From: Hemicordylus capensis | Taxonomy: Eukaryota; Chordata; Lepidosauria; Squamata; Cordylidae | Direction: 5' to 3' | Length of the DNA stretch: 64,000 nt | Assembly: GCF_027244095.1 (NCBI RefSeq) | Contig: NC_069662.1 | Coordinates: 11,310,501-11,374,500, forward strand | Part shown: positions 9,921 to 22,400 of the stretch, in pieces | Numbering within the stretch: the stretch's first letter is position 1 | Layout of the letters: each line of letters opens with the position of its first letter | Notes under the pieces: generated by a model | The model's database searches: none | The model's input: the letters and a program-made list of their open reading frames with translations, nothing else | What the model was told of the DNA's origin: nothing | Translations under genes and position numbers: made by a program

Positions 9921-10960
9921 CTTCCTTAAATAGTCATTTTGACTCGCTCTCGTTGTAGGACCTGCCCCCTGCTTTTCCTCAAGTAGGGGAAGAACCTGTG
10001 TGCGTCTCAAGCGGTGGGGATGGTTTCTCTTTCACTTTTAGATCAGCTATGTGTCAGGATGATGGGTGCCCCCCTGTGTGCAATTAATCTGATGCAGGAC
10101 TCATTCCCACCGCTGATTTCCAGGGGCAGAAGTATTTGAAGATGAGAGGTAGACTCTGAGCATGTGCAAAGTGCCTTGCAGTAACTTCAGTCAGGGTTTT
10201 TCTAAAGCAGGGCTAGGTTGAGAGAGGGTGGTGTTTAAGAAGTCCCCAGACCTCTCGTTTTAGAAATATGGGTGAGTGCATTTGGGAGAGGGGCAAAAAT
10301 GACATAGAACCTCCTGGGAAATGAGGTTGCCAGGTGACCAGAGAAAAATCATCATGGCCTGCTTCTGAGCAGTTAGCATCAGCTTGGTGTGGAGGAAAGA
10401 CCTGGTGAAGCTTTTCAGGTTAGGACTCTAGGAAGCATCCTTCTCTGCTGAAATCTGCTGTTGTAGCTGCTCTTAAAAGCACAGCTTCAGCAACTAGTTC
10501 TAAATTTGGCCACCCAAATGGTGCAAAAAAAAAAAAAATGAATCATAGAAGACAGGAACTGAAATTGAAAAAATTGGGTTCAGTTTTATTCAGCCTCTTG
10601 AGATATATCTCCCGTCCCCTTTTATTATTTTTACACCCTTCCTCCCCCCCCCCTTTTTAAAAGGGCTATAATTAACCTACAAGAGCAGGGGCACCAATTC
10701 ATGTCATGACTTCTTGTTGCTCTGTGTTTCTGCTCCCCCCCCCGCCCCACCTCAGAATGCTGTGGTCTTGCTTTACTGCTCAATGCAAAGCAGAAATACA
10801 AGGAGCAGCTTAGGGGTGGCCCAACCTTATGAGAGCCATGCGCCCCATGTCAGTGTCTGCATCTCGTGATTCTTGCAGGAGCCAGTTTATAGAAATATTG
10901 TCAGCCTGCTCTTCTACTTGAACAAATGCACCTCCAAATGCCCCCAGATATTTGTAGCAA

Positions 10961-11117
10961 GACAGGAAGCTGCTGTATGCTGAGTCAGACCGTTGGTCCA
11001 CCTAGCTCAGTATTGTCAGCTCTGACTGGCAGCAGTGCCTCTCCAGTGCTTCAGGCAGGAATTTTTCTCAGCCCTGCCTGGAGAATGCCCGGGATTGAAC
11101 CTGGGCCTTTGGGGTGT
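10961..11117 (-). repeat. tRNA-derived SINE fragment
   Basis: GGAAGCTGCTGTATGCTGAG, TCAGACCGTTGGTCCA, then GGATTGAACCTGGGCC, the B box read on the opposite strand. Confidence 0.65.
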
Positions 11118-11129
11118 AGCTACAATTGA

Positions 11130-11520
11130 ACAATCGCCTCAGGATGTGTTAGTAACATCCAGATTGGACTACTGCGATGTGCTCTATGTGGGGCTGCCCT
11201 TGAAGACTGTTTGGAAGCTTCAGCTGGTTCAGAATGCTGCCGCAAGGATGCTCATGAGTGCGAGTTGCTTCACAAGTATTACACCCATCCTGCGTCAGCT
11301 TCATTGGCTACTGGTCTGCTTCCGGGCTAGATTCAAGGTGCTGGTATTGACCTTTAAAGCCCTACATAGCTTGGGGCCGGGGTGCCTGTCAGACTGTATT
11401 CACCCATATGACTCTGCCAGGGCCCTCCGATCATCATCTCAGGCCCTGCTCATGGCATCGCCGCTAACAGAGAACTGGTTGGCGGGGACTAGAAACAGCA
11501 TAATGTCTGGATCGGGGTGG
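11130..11520 (+). mobile_element. L2 LINE fragment (C-terminal ORF2 region)
   Basis: An open frame encodes SRLDYCDVLYVGLPL, KLQLVQNAAARML, LRQLHWLLVCFRARFKVLVL and FKALHSLGPGCL, the conserved post-RT block of L2-group LINEs. The catalytic RT core is missing. Not a host gene although the frame is long. Confidence 0.8.
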
Positions 11521-11710
11521 ATCGGGCTAATGGGTCCCCAAACTTGCATACTACAAGAGAGATTGCCTCTGTGCATCTACACCAACCATGCTTTTGATGG
11601 AGGTGTGAGAAGTGCAGAAGGGCCTCCTGCATTAATCTCTGTGGTTGGGCAGGATCATATGTGGGGGAGACTGTTCCTTGACTGTCCTGATCCTAGACTA
11701 GTTAGGAATC

Positions 11711-11941
11711 CACCTTAAGTGGCGCAGCAGGGAAATGCTTGACTAACATGCAGAAGGTTGCAGGTTCAAATCCCCGTTGGTACTATATTGGGCAGCAGCG
11801 CTATAGGAAGATGCTGAAAGGCATCATCTCATACTGCATGGTGGGAGGTAATGGTAAACCCCTCCTGTATTCTGCCAAAGACAACCACAGGGCTCTGTGG
11901 GCACCAGGAGTAAAAATCGACTTGACGGCACACTTTACCTC
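11711..11941 (+). repeat. Sauria SINE
   Basis: tRNA-like head with B box GGTTCAAATCCCC, body GGCATCATCTCATACTGC, BovB-like tail ending CGACTTGACGGCACACTTTA. Confidence 0.85.
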
Positions 11942-12728
11942 TAGACTAGTTAGGGCTGCAAAAGTAAAGGCTAACCATTGCAGTGTTGTGGGGTGGGGAA
12001 ATGTCCACAGAAAACTTTCTATAATGGGAAAGGTTCCACTGCTGTTCTTTGCTGTGAAAAATGCTCCATTTCTTTTTTTAAAAAAAATCATCTATTATCG
12101 GTTTCCCGAAGAGCTGGAAATGTTATGATCCGTATGGATGCATAACTGGAGCATCTGTGGGCAAGAGGGAATTACCTGCGGACTCTGGGCAGCTCACAGA
12201 TATCTTGGTTTCAGAAAACCCAGAAGAAGAAAAACAAAAAGGCAGTGGGGAGAAGGGGACCTCCTGAATACTGCCCTACTGTAACTCAATGGAGCGGAAT
12301 GATTGCTGACGTAAATGGAAGTTAACAGACAACCAGGTGGGCAGAGCTACTTGCAAAGTTAATTAGCTGTCTAAGGAATGGATAGAAACCCAGTCAAATT
12401 AGGCAGTTCCTACTTACTCTCAGGCAGTAGTCCAAACCCACGCACTGTATAACCCGTGGGGCAGGGACTTGTCATATTTTACTTTCTGGCTCTGTGAAGC
12501 TCCTTGTGCTTAAGTAAAAATAAATAACTTTCTACATCTTTTTTTTTTTTTTAACTGCTAAATCTATCAGCACTCGTAATAACTGGGAGGGCTGAACGAA
12601 TTCAGACTTGGGGAGTGCTTTCCTCTGTGGCCAGCCTGCACCCCAACTGGCCTAGGCTTCCTCCTTTGGGGAGTTAACTGTGCCTCTCCTCCCTCTCCTC
12701 TCTCAGGCTGGTTCCTCACCTCTTGGCA

Positions 12729-13157
12729 ATGAAGCCCCGGCGTCTGTTTATCGCTGTCAAAGACTTCACAGGAGAAGCCAAGGCCGGCGGGGAGGTGAAA
12801 GTCTCCAAGGGCAGCTTACTGAGCCAAGAGGATGCCCGCTGGACCTCTTCAGACGAGAGCTCCTTGATGAAGGTCCTAGACACCGAAAAGGTGGTCTGGG
12901 TGCCATTTTGGGCAACTCGGGAGCTCAACGGGGCCCAGTCTGGGCTCCTGGAGGCCGTGACCAACGGAGACGAGCGCCTGGGGCTTTTCAAGCAGGAGCA
13001 GCTGATGCGCAAGCTCTGTTCCCTCCGGAAGGGCGACCCAGTCCGAGTCCAGATCACCTCTGCCTCTGGGCAGAAGGTCCGAGGCATCATCCGATACCGG
13101 GGACCCATAGACAAGAGCAAGCACGATACGAGCATCATCTTTGGGGTAGAGCTGGTG
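12729..13157 (+). CDS. CYLD-like coding exon 1 (aa 1-143)
   Basis: Contains the ATG and the N-terminal module, then the first half of CAP-Gly 1 ([17 protein letters not shown]). Acceptor TCTCTCAG ends at 12,706; donor GTG|GTGAGT; ends in phase 0. Confidence 0.9.
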
Positions 13158-16100
13158 GTGAGTTTATGGGACTTCTGGGCGGGAAGGGTGTCTCTGGTAT
13201 ACTCATGGAGGCCCACTAACAGGCGGGTTTGCGGGGGCCATATTTTCCGACAAGAAACAGTGGCCTGCATCACTCAGCCTTTCGAATCTAAGTTTAGTGT
13301 GGGATACTTACATTCATGTGATTGTGTGAACCCACGCTAAAGTGGCTTATGGCCTGAGATGAAACTGAGATTCCAAGCTTAGTGTGGATTTGCCCAATCA
13401 CGGTAATGTAGGTAACCCACATTCAAGGACGTTTCTAGGTTGATGCAAGGCTGGAATCATGAATCTTCCCCCCCCTTAACCTCTCAGTTTCTTTTCCTGT
13501 GCAACTGTGCATGCTCATCGATAGTGTGGCCACACCTGCAGTACTGCGTACAATTCTGGTCACCACATATAAAGAAGGACATTGTAGAACTGGAAAAGGT
13601 GCAGAAGAGGGCAACCAAGATGATCAGGGGCCTAGAGCACCTTCCTTATGAGGCAAGGCTACAACACCTGGGGCTTTTTAGTTTAGATAAAAAGGTGACT
13701 GCGGGAAGACATGCTAGAGGTCTATAAAATCATGCATTGTGTGGAGAAAGTGGACAGAGAGAAATTCTTCTCTATTCCTCTCACATAACACTAGAACCAG
13801 GGGTCATCCCATGAAATTAATTGTCAGGAAATGTAGGCCCAACAAGTTGAAGTACTTTTTCATCCAATGCATAATCAACTTGTGGAATTCTCTGCCACAA
13901 GATGTGGTGACAGCCAACAATCTGGATGGCTTTAAGAGGGGTCTGGATAACTTCATGGAGGAGAGGTCAATGGCTAATCGCTGGAGGGCTATTGGCCACC
14001 TCAGGCCTCAGAGGCAGGATGTCTCTGAATGCCAGTTGCAGGGGAGTCACAGCAGGAGAGAGGGCATGCCCTCAACTCCTGCCTGTAGGCTTATGGTGGC
14101 ATCTGGTGGGCCACTGTGTGAAATGGGATGCTGGTCTAGATGGGCCTTGGGCCTGATCCAGCAGGGCTGTTCTTACGTTCTTATGTTCTTACCTACAGTG
14201 GAGCGTGCTCAGTATGATTAAAGGAAGTGACTTTTTTTCCTGCCCACAATTTCTGTCAGATTTTATTACCTTCTTCAAAATGGGAACAAAGCATATGCAA
14301 ATTTTACAGAAAAGCACCTGTTTTTGTTGCTTGTGGTGTTTGGCACCCAAATAACTCTGAAATACAAAGAGGGAAAGGCTACAGTGAATTTAAGGCAAAT
14401 TTGAAGTGCTGTGACATGCCAGGGGAGCTGGCAAGAAAAGAGTACGCTCAGTTTCTCCATTTGTATCTAGTGCCTTTACCCTGACAGAGCAATGGAAAAA
14501 TATGCCCCAGTCCACCAGAAAGCAGTTACCCATCAGAAAAGCTTACCCTAGTACTGAAATCTTGATGGGGTAACGAAAAGTTATGGTCTAGGCCATCAAA
14601 AACATGTTACCCATCAGTAAAACCTAGCAGTGGAAGCCAGATGCATAGGGCAAAACTAAATGAATACATGCAGATGTCATTCATATCCATCATTTCATCC
14701 CTTCTGAAGAAGTTTCTCACCTAAGCAAAACTGGTGGTGTAGGTCCTTCAGAAGAAATTAAAAGAAAGATGAGAGCACCTCTGAGGATATGCAGAGTGCT
14801 CTTTCCTCTATAAGTCAGCAGAGCTTACCACCACACATTTGCAATTGGGAAGTAGGGCATTCAGCTTAAGGGGACATGATTTTCAGGGGTTTCAGCCCCA
14901 GCGCCTCATAAGAACATAGGAAGTTGTTTAATATGGAGTCAGACCTTTGGACCATCGAGCTCAGTATTGTCTACACCAGGGGTTCTCAACGTTGGGTCCC
15001 CAGATGTTTTTGGACTTCAACTCCCATAATCCCCAGCCCCAGTGGCCTTTGGTTGGGGATTATGGGAGCTGAAGTCCAATAAAATCTGGGGACCCAACGT
15101 TGAGAATCCCTGGTCTACATTGACTGGCAGTGGCTTCTCCAAGGTTTCAGGCAGGAGTCTCTCTCAGCCTTACCTGGAGAGAGTGAACCGGAAGGCCTTC
15201 TGCATGCAAGCAACTGCTCTACCATCCCCTGAGGGGAATATCTTAACAGCACTCTCATGTAGTCACCCATCCAAATGCAAACCAGGGCAGATCCTGCTTA
15301 TCAAAGGGACAATTCATCCTCACAACCGCAAGACCGGCTCTCCATCACACAAGTCAGTGCTCCTAACCCTTCCTCCACCTCTTCTCTTCTGTTCCCCGCT
15401 TCCATAGGGCTCTGCAGCCGGGATGGGTTTCACGGATGGCACCTTCAAAGGCCAGAAGTTCTTCTCCTGTGGAGAAAACTGCGGCGTCTTTGTGCCAGTC
15501 AGCCGGATCAAGCCAGATGACTCGTCCGAGCGCAGCCCTCCAGCACCTCCCAAAGCCAGCATCCGGGAATGCCCAAGGATCCCGCTGGAGTCTGGGGATC
15601 CCTTGTCCTCGCCAAAGCTTGAGATTGGAGACCGTGTTTTTTTCAAGATGGAAGACAGCACCCCTGCTGGCACTGTGGTGTATTGCGACCACCTACCCAG
15701 GAAACTCGCGGCTGGAGTTTTTGTGGGAATACACTTGGTAAGAGGGCCCGGATTCTTCTCTTCTAGCCTGTGTTCAGAGACAGCCAGAAGAAGGGCGTTA
15801 GTGTTTAAGGAGCCCTCTCCTCAGCGTGCCGGCAGCGTTTAGTTCAAAACCTATTTTGAATGTTGTGTCTTCACAACACACGTGTTCAGATGACTCCTAC
15901 AAGAGTCAAGCTACAGAGCTGACTACGGGAGGCAGGCAGGATAAACTATTTAGCTAACTTCTTGTAGAACATTTCTGTTTCAGCCCCCACCCACAGTCCT
16001 GGGGAATGAAACACAATTCAGTCTTCCAGAAGGATATGTTTGAGTGTGAGGTAATCCTAGGTGCTGCCTATGAACATGAAGCCAGCGTGGTGTAGTGGTT

Positions 16101-19100
16101 AGAGTGCTGGACTAGGACCGGGGAGACCCGAGTTCAAATCCCCATTCAGCCATGATACCTGCTGGGTGACTCTGGGTCAGTCACTTCTCTCTCAGCCTAA
16201 CCTACTTCACAGGGTTGTTGTGAGGAGAAACCTAAGTATGTAGTACACTGCTCTGGGCTCCTTGGAGGAAGAGCAGGATAGAAAATGTTGTTGTTTTTTT
16301 AAGATAGACACCAGCAACAAACAAGGGATGGTATGCAAAATGCTTTAATCTTGTCTCTGAAAACAAGAGACAAGACCTAAAGGTTGCCAGGAATGGTTGT
16401 GTCTTCGAGTCGGCATGGACTCCTGGTGACCACAGAGCCCTGTGGCTTTCTTTGGTAGAATACAGGAGGGGTTTACCATTGCCATCTCCCATTCAGTATG
16501 AGGTGATGCCGTTCAGCACCTTCCTATATTGCTGCTGCCCGATATAGGTGTTTCCCACAGTCTTGGAAACATACCAGCGGGGATTCGAACTGGCAACCTC
16601 TGGCTTGCTAGTCAAGTCATTTCCCCACTGTGCCATTAGGTGGCTTTGTCAGGAATACTTCTCTCTTTTTAGCAATTCTCCACTTGAAACCCAGGGATAG
16701 GGAGGGTAGTTTTCAGAATACGTACAGAAAACTCATCAAATCCTGTTGGAGGCCTCTTTGGCTTCTGGGCTATAAGCAGGTGCTGTCAGATACCGAGAAC
16801 TAGGAACATGTTTTTCTAGGATGAACCAGTTGGATCCTGGGATGGTGTCTTCAAAGAACGCCGCCTCTGCTCTATCCCATCTCCAGAATATGGGATCCTT
16901 CTGCCAATCCATAAAGTCTATAAAGGTAAGTCTGCTGCTTACAGATCAGCATAGGAGACTTGTCTGGGTTTTCACCGTGTCTGGGCACATCTATAAAAAT
17001 GGGAGATTTAAGAAAGGGTTAAGAAGGAATTCTCGGCCATGGGATGGGGTGATGGCCACTAGCTTGGCTGGCTTTAAAAGGGGCTAAGGCAAACTCATGG
17101 AGGGCAGGTCTATCAATGACTAATCGTTTGGTGGCTATCGGCCACTTTGAGCCTCAGATGCAGGATGCCTCTAAATACCAGTTGCAGGGGAGCAACAGCA
17201 GGAGAGAGGGCATGCCCTCAGCTCTTGCCTGTGGGCTTCTCAGAGGTATCTGGTGGGCCACTGTGTGAAACAGGATACTGGACTAGATGGGCCTTGAGCC
17301 TGATCCAGCAGGGCTGAACTTATGTTCTTAAGGGGTTTCATCTCACGATGATTTTTTCCCACTTAAAAAAGCAAATAATTAATTTTGAGAGTCCTTTTCT
17401 ATCTTGACGTGTGACAGGACTCTTTCAAAGTTTTATACTTCTGCCCAACTCTTTTAAAAGTCACATTTCTTTTTCAAAATCAAAACTATGTATCAAACAA
17501 AAGCTACAGTCAATGAGGTTCTACATTATGCCAGTTAAATTATTTTGCATACCTGTGTATTTTGTAGGTAGCCACAGAGAGGAGACCACACATTAAAATC
17601 CCTTTCTCTGGAAATCCCAGACTGCCCTCCTTGACCACTGAGTGTTTGCCAAATATTGCCCATAAATTTGCCTTCACACCTCTTAAGGGCTAGAAACTTG
17701 CTAATGCTTTTTTTTGTTTTCCCCCAATGAAAGCTAAGATTCTTGGAAGGTTGAATTGTCTGCTCAGCTGCCAAATGGCAGGCTTTGGAAGATTGGTTGC
17801 AGAATAGACATAATTTTGTTGATGGTACATTGTTGGAATCATGCTCTCATTTTCTTTCTAAAGAACAAGCTGATAGAATCCCCAAGGCATTGGCCAACAA
17901 CTCCCCATCACCTACCGTGGTCTCATTTGAGGATTGTCCATCCCCATCGTCCATCAAGTACCCCCCCGGAATGGAGGAGTGTTCCCCCAAGGAGCCCCCA
18001 ATGTTGTTGCCTTCTCCAGATTTGGAGGGCTACAAGAAGAAAATAGAGGAACATTCTGAAGGGAACAAAAATGAGGAAGAGGATGATGATGATGAAGATG
18101 ATGATGAGGAGAATGGAGAGCATGGCTGCCATCTCCTGGAAATCAACTCCATGGTGGAGGTCAATCTACAGGGTCCCCCACCAATCTATGGGGTCATCCG
18201 CTGGATTGGGGAGCTTCCAGATGTGGATGACACCATTGCTGGGCTGGAGCTGGTGAGGACAAAGCTGTGGCAGGGTAGACTGTGTATGAGCCGATTCCCA
18301 TGTGCATCTATGGTCCTCACTACAGACATTAGAACAGGGTTTCTCAACGTGTGGGTCCCCAGGTGTAATTGGACTTCAACTCCCATAATTCCCAACCCAC
18401 GGCCACTGGGGCTGGGGATTATGGGAGTTGAAGTCCAATAACATCTGGGGACCCACACGTTGAGAAACACTGCATTGGAAGATGTATCCCCTGGCTCTCT
18501 GTTGACATTGGGCATAGCATTCAAATCTGCCAGTGTCTGCACATTCTGTCCCACTTGCAGTTCTGGACCTGAAATCTGTAGCCAAGACTTGAAGTTGGTT
18601 ATAGGTGTCTGGCATTGGACCAGGCTTACCCACACACTCCGGGAGCCGGTGGCTTGTGCAACCTTACTTGTGGCTGAGTCACATGTGAATCTGCCCTACA
18701 CCACTCATTTACTACAGACACTAATGGAGGGCTGGCCTGTCCACTAGGTGGGCCTAGGCAGTTGCCTAGGATTCCAATTCTTGCGGGGCGCAAGGTGGGC
18801 AATGACACCCACTATAGTGAACAGCCAGCCTGAGGCAGTGGCGACTGGAGCAGGGGTGCAGCTAGGGCTGTCTTTAGAAAGCCCTGGTGGGGTGCAGGGC
18901 TGGGGGCAAATCAGCCAATGTGTGGCCCCCTTCCAGTTAATTTTAATGGGGTTAACAGACTGGGGCCTGGTCGTCACCATGCTTGTCCTGCCCTAATGAC
19001 AGCCTTGGGTGCAGCAATGAAGGCCGATTATGCCTGTAAAAATTAGACCCATTGACTTAACATTCTGTATGTTCTAGCTGAAGGGAGAGGCCTTCCAGAA

Positions 19101-19436
19101 ACCCTAGCCCTGCACTCATGCAAGGAGGGTCGTTGTTGTAGGTTTAATGGCACCAGCCATCTGAACCGGCAGGGTCAAAAAGCGGTTTTTAAGCGTAACC
19201 TGGGGGAGGCATCACCTCTGCTTTGTCTGTTTCCTAGGAGGAACCCCTCTCTTCAGGCTGCACGGACGGGCAATATCGAGGGATCCGATACTTCCAGTGC
19301 CAGCCGAACAAAGCGCTCTTTGTCAGGTTACGGCGCTGTCGGCCCGATTCCCGCTTTGGCTCTCTTCAGAATCTGGAGAATCCCGTTCTGCGGTGCAACT
19401 CCCTGGGTATGACACGAATGTGAGACGGGAACATCC

Positions 19437-19480
<44 letters not shown>

Positions 19481-22400
19481 ATTTATATCCCGCTCTTCCT
19501 CCAAGGAGCCCAGAGCGGTGTACTACATACTTGAGTTCTCCTCACAACAACCCTGTGAAGTAGGTTAGGCTGAGAGAGAAGTGACTGGCCCAGAGTCACC
19601 CAGCTAGTTTCATGGCTGAATGGGGATTTGAACTCGGGTCTCCCCGGTCCTAGTCCAGCACTCTAACCACTACACCACGCTGGCTCCGGTGATTCCCGTA
19701 AATATCTTATTGATACACAGAAGATGCCTGTCCCACTTTTTTTCCGAGATTGAGAAAATGATTCCAAAATAAACATGTGAAGTATGCCTCCAGTTTTGGA
19801 GTCCAAAAGAAATCTGTGTCCCAGGCAAATGGCCTCGGTCTGTGAGCCCACAGGGGTGTTCAGTATCATCTGGAGGGACAAATGCTCATCGGGATTTTTG
19901 ATGTCAACACCCGTAGAGATGGGAAAGAAGTGATAGCCTAACAGTACTTTCAGATCTCAGTGTGTTATGCTTTTATTGTCCTGTTCACTGGGCCCGCAGA
20001 AACGAAATGTGCAATGGTATCTTAAAAACATAACAAGTACTACAAAATGTTATCACTGCTGTCAGAGGAATGGAAATGAAAATTGCCAGGAATGTCCTCC
20101 AAAGGTTACTCCATGGAGAGAGTAAAACAATTTGACTTTTATTGCCAAAGTGGCTTTTATTGCCTTCTGGCTGTTTGCTAACATGGGAGATTTAACTACT
20201 GGGTCAAATTCAGGATATCCATGTGAATGTAGAGGCTGGGTCAAAATCTGATTTTGGTTGTGATGACTGTTAACAGGAAACAGTATTGCAGGAGAGGAGA
20301 GGTGGTCTTGTGGTAGCAAGTATGACTTGTCTGCTTAGCTAAGCAGGGTCTGCCCTGGTTCTTTATGAATGGGAGACTAGAAGTGTGAGCACTGCAAGAT
20401 ATTCCCCTCAGGGGATGGAGCTGCTCTGGGAAGAGCAGAAGGTTCCAGGTTCTCTCCCTGGCTTCTCCAAGATAGGGCTGAAAGAGATTCCTGTCTGCAA
20501 CCTTGGAGAAGCCGCTGCCAGTCTGTGAAGACAATACTGAGCTAGATAGACCAATGTTCTGACTCGGTATATGGCAGCTTCCTATGTTCCTAATTTGTTC
20601 ATTATTACCCTAACCCTTTTCTCTGTGTAAAAATGACTATAAGTTTACCCTAATAGTCTGAGGGTGGAGATTAAGAAGGGGTTATAACACAGAGAAAGTT
20701 GCAAATGCAGCAAGGCTATTGCCTATGTTTCCATCTCTAGGGGGCTAGATGTTGCCAAAAATCACTATGTGTATTCATCCGCTAGGATGATACGGATGGC
20801 CCTCAACCTTTTTGGCATCCCTTGAATTTTTGACCTGTACCCAAGCTCACTTTTGAAATAAGCACATGTACAGTCATTCACATAAAAACATGTATCTGTG
20901 TGCAGACACCTGAACACACGTACAGCATAACTTCTAAATAGGGCTTATATTCTTGGATTCAGAGTGGAATGGAGGCATAAGCTGGTGGTGTTCTAAAGGT
21001 AGAAATGTGGTTTCTCCCCATATACAGCAGAGAAGTATATGTGTATTTCGGAGCATGTTGGGATGACATGGTGACAATTCCAAGGGTAATGGAATCAGGC
21101 ATGTTGGCACTTTTTCAGTGTCTGTGGTCATAAGCAAATAGGAACATAGGGAGCTGCTATATACTGAGTCGGACCCTTGGTCCATCTCGCTCAGTATTGT
21201 CTGCACAGACTGGTAGTGGCTTCTCCAAGGTTGCAGGCAGGAGTCTCGCTCAGCCCTGTCTTGGAGATGCCAGAGAGGGAACTTGGAACCTTCTGCTCTT
21301 CCCAGAACAGCTCCATCCCCTAAGGGGAATATCTTGCAGTGCTCACACATCAGGTCTTCCATTCATAAACAACCAGGGTGGACCCTGCTTAGCAAAGGGA
21401 ACATCATGCTTGCTACTACAGGACCAGCTCTCCTCAAATGTTCATGTTGATATTATGTCAACTCAAGATTTGCTTATTGCTGGCAAGAGAACATCCACTA
21501 TGAGGCCATATTTCTTACAAAAGCCTTAAATATTATCGATAGTGTCTGAAACATGCAAAATGCGTTGGCAACGGAATCAGAAATGTTGCCCCCCAAATGA
21601 TTCCATTACCAACATATTTTTCATGCTTTGGACACTATCTATTATATTTAAAGCATCTGTAAAAATATGACCTCATAGTAGGAGATGTTCTCTTGCCAGT
21701 GGATATATACCTCCAACTTGAAAAGCTGCTTATGACTACAGTCAATGGAAAAAAATAACATTTTTCTGTGTGACTCTTGGAATTGCCCATGAGCGTTAAT
21801 GAAGTTTGCACCTAGATCTATTCAAAGGGGAGTCATCGCTCCTTCTAGGGATTCCAGCACTCTTCTATGATTTCTCTCGCGCGCCCCCTTCCAGACTTCC
21901 ACGGGTATGCCAGTGCTAGAGTGGAAGAGGACACACCACCACCTCTACTGGGTGACCAGGCCATGGAGCATCTCTCAGGATGGAAAAAAGGGATTCAGGG
22001 ACACTGCAACTCCTGCTATCTGGATGCCACTCTCTTCTGGTAAGGTTGCCTTTTGGAGCAAGTAGGATGCAGTTGTTGTACCTGCACTGGAAAGCCCTGG
22101 GTTCAATTGCATACTTGGACACAAGATCTTTGGGAGCAAAGAAAATAGAAGGCCATCTCATTTGAGGCTTGGGCCACATGGTAGTTTATTCAAATTTAAA
22201 TGCACATTTCTATTGGAGATGTAATGCTGTGCAAATTCACAGCAGCATCTGCTGACGGTATCCATGAGAAAAGAAAGATTGTGCCCTCGAGTCAGTGTCG
22301 ACTCCTGGCGACCACAGAGTCATGTGGTTTTCATGGTAGAATACAGGAGTGGTTTACCATTGCCTTCCTCCCACGCAGTATGAGGAAACCCACCTTTTAA

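Larger units (their letters stand above)
9557..12706 (+). other. intron 1 of the CYLD-like gene
   Basis: GT-AG intron of 3.15 kb. It holds a hairpin MITE, a SINE, an L2 fragment and a Sauria SINE (listed separately), plus a T-run at 12,540-12,554. The remainder is unremarkable. Confidence 0.55.

Noticed and set aside
11035-11718. 227-codon frame as a host gene
   Set aside because: It is the C-terminal block of an L2 LINE plus chance extension.
12680-13219. 179-codon frame overlapping CYLD-like exon 1
   Set aside because: Different frame from the conserved CAP-Gly coding sequence and runs across the splice donor.
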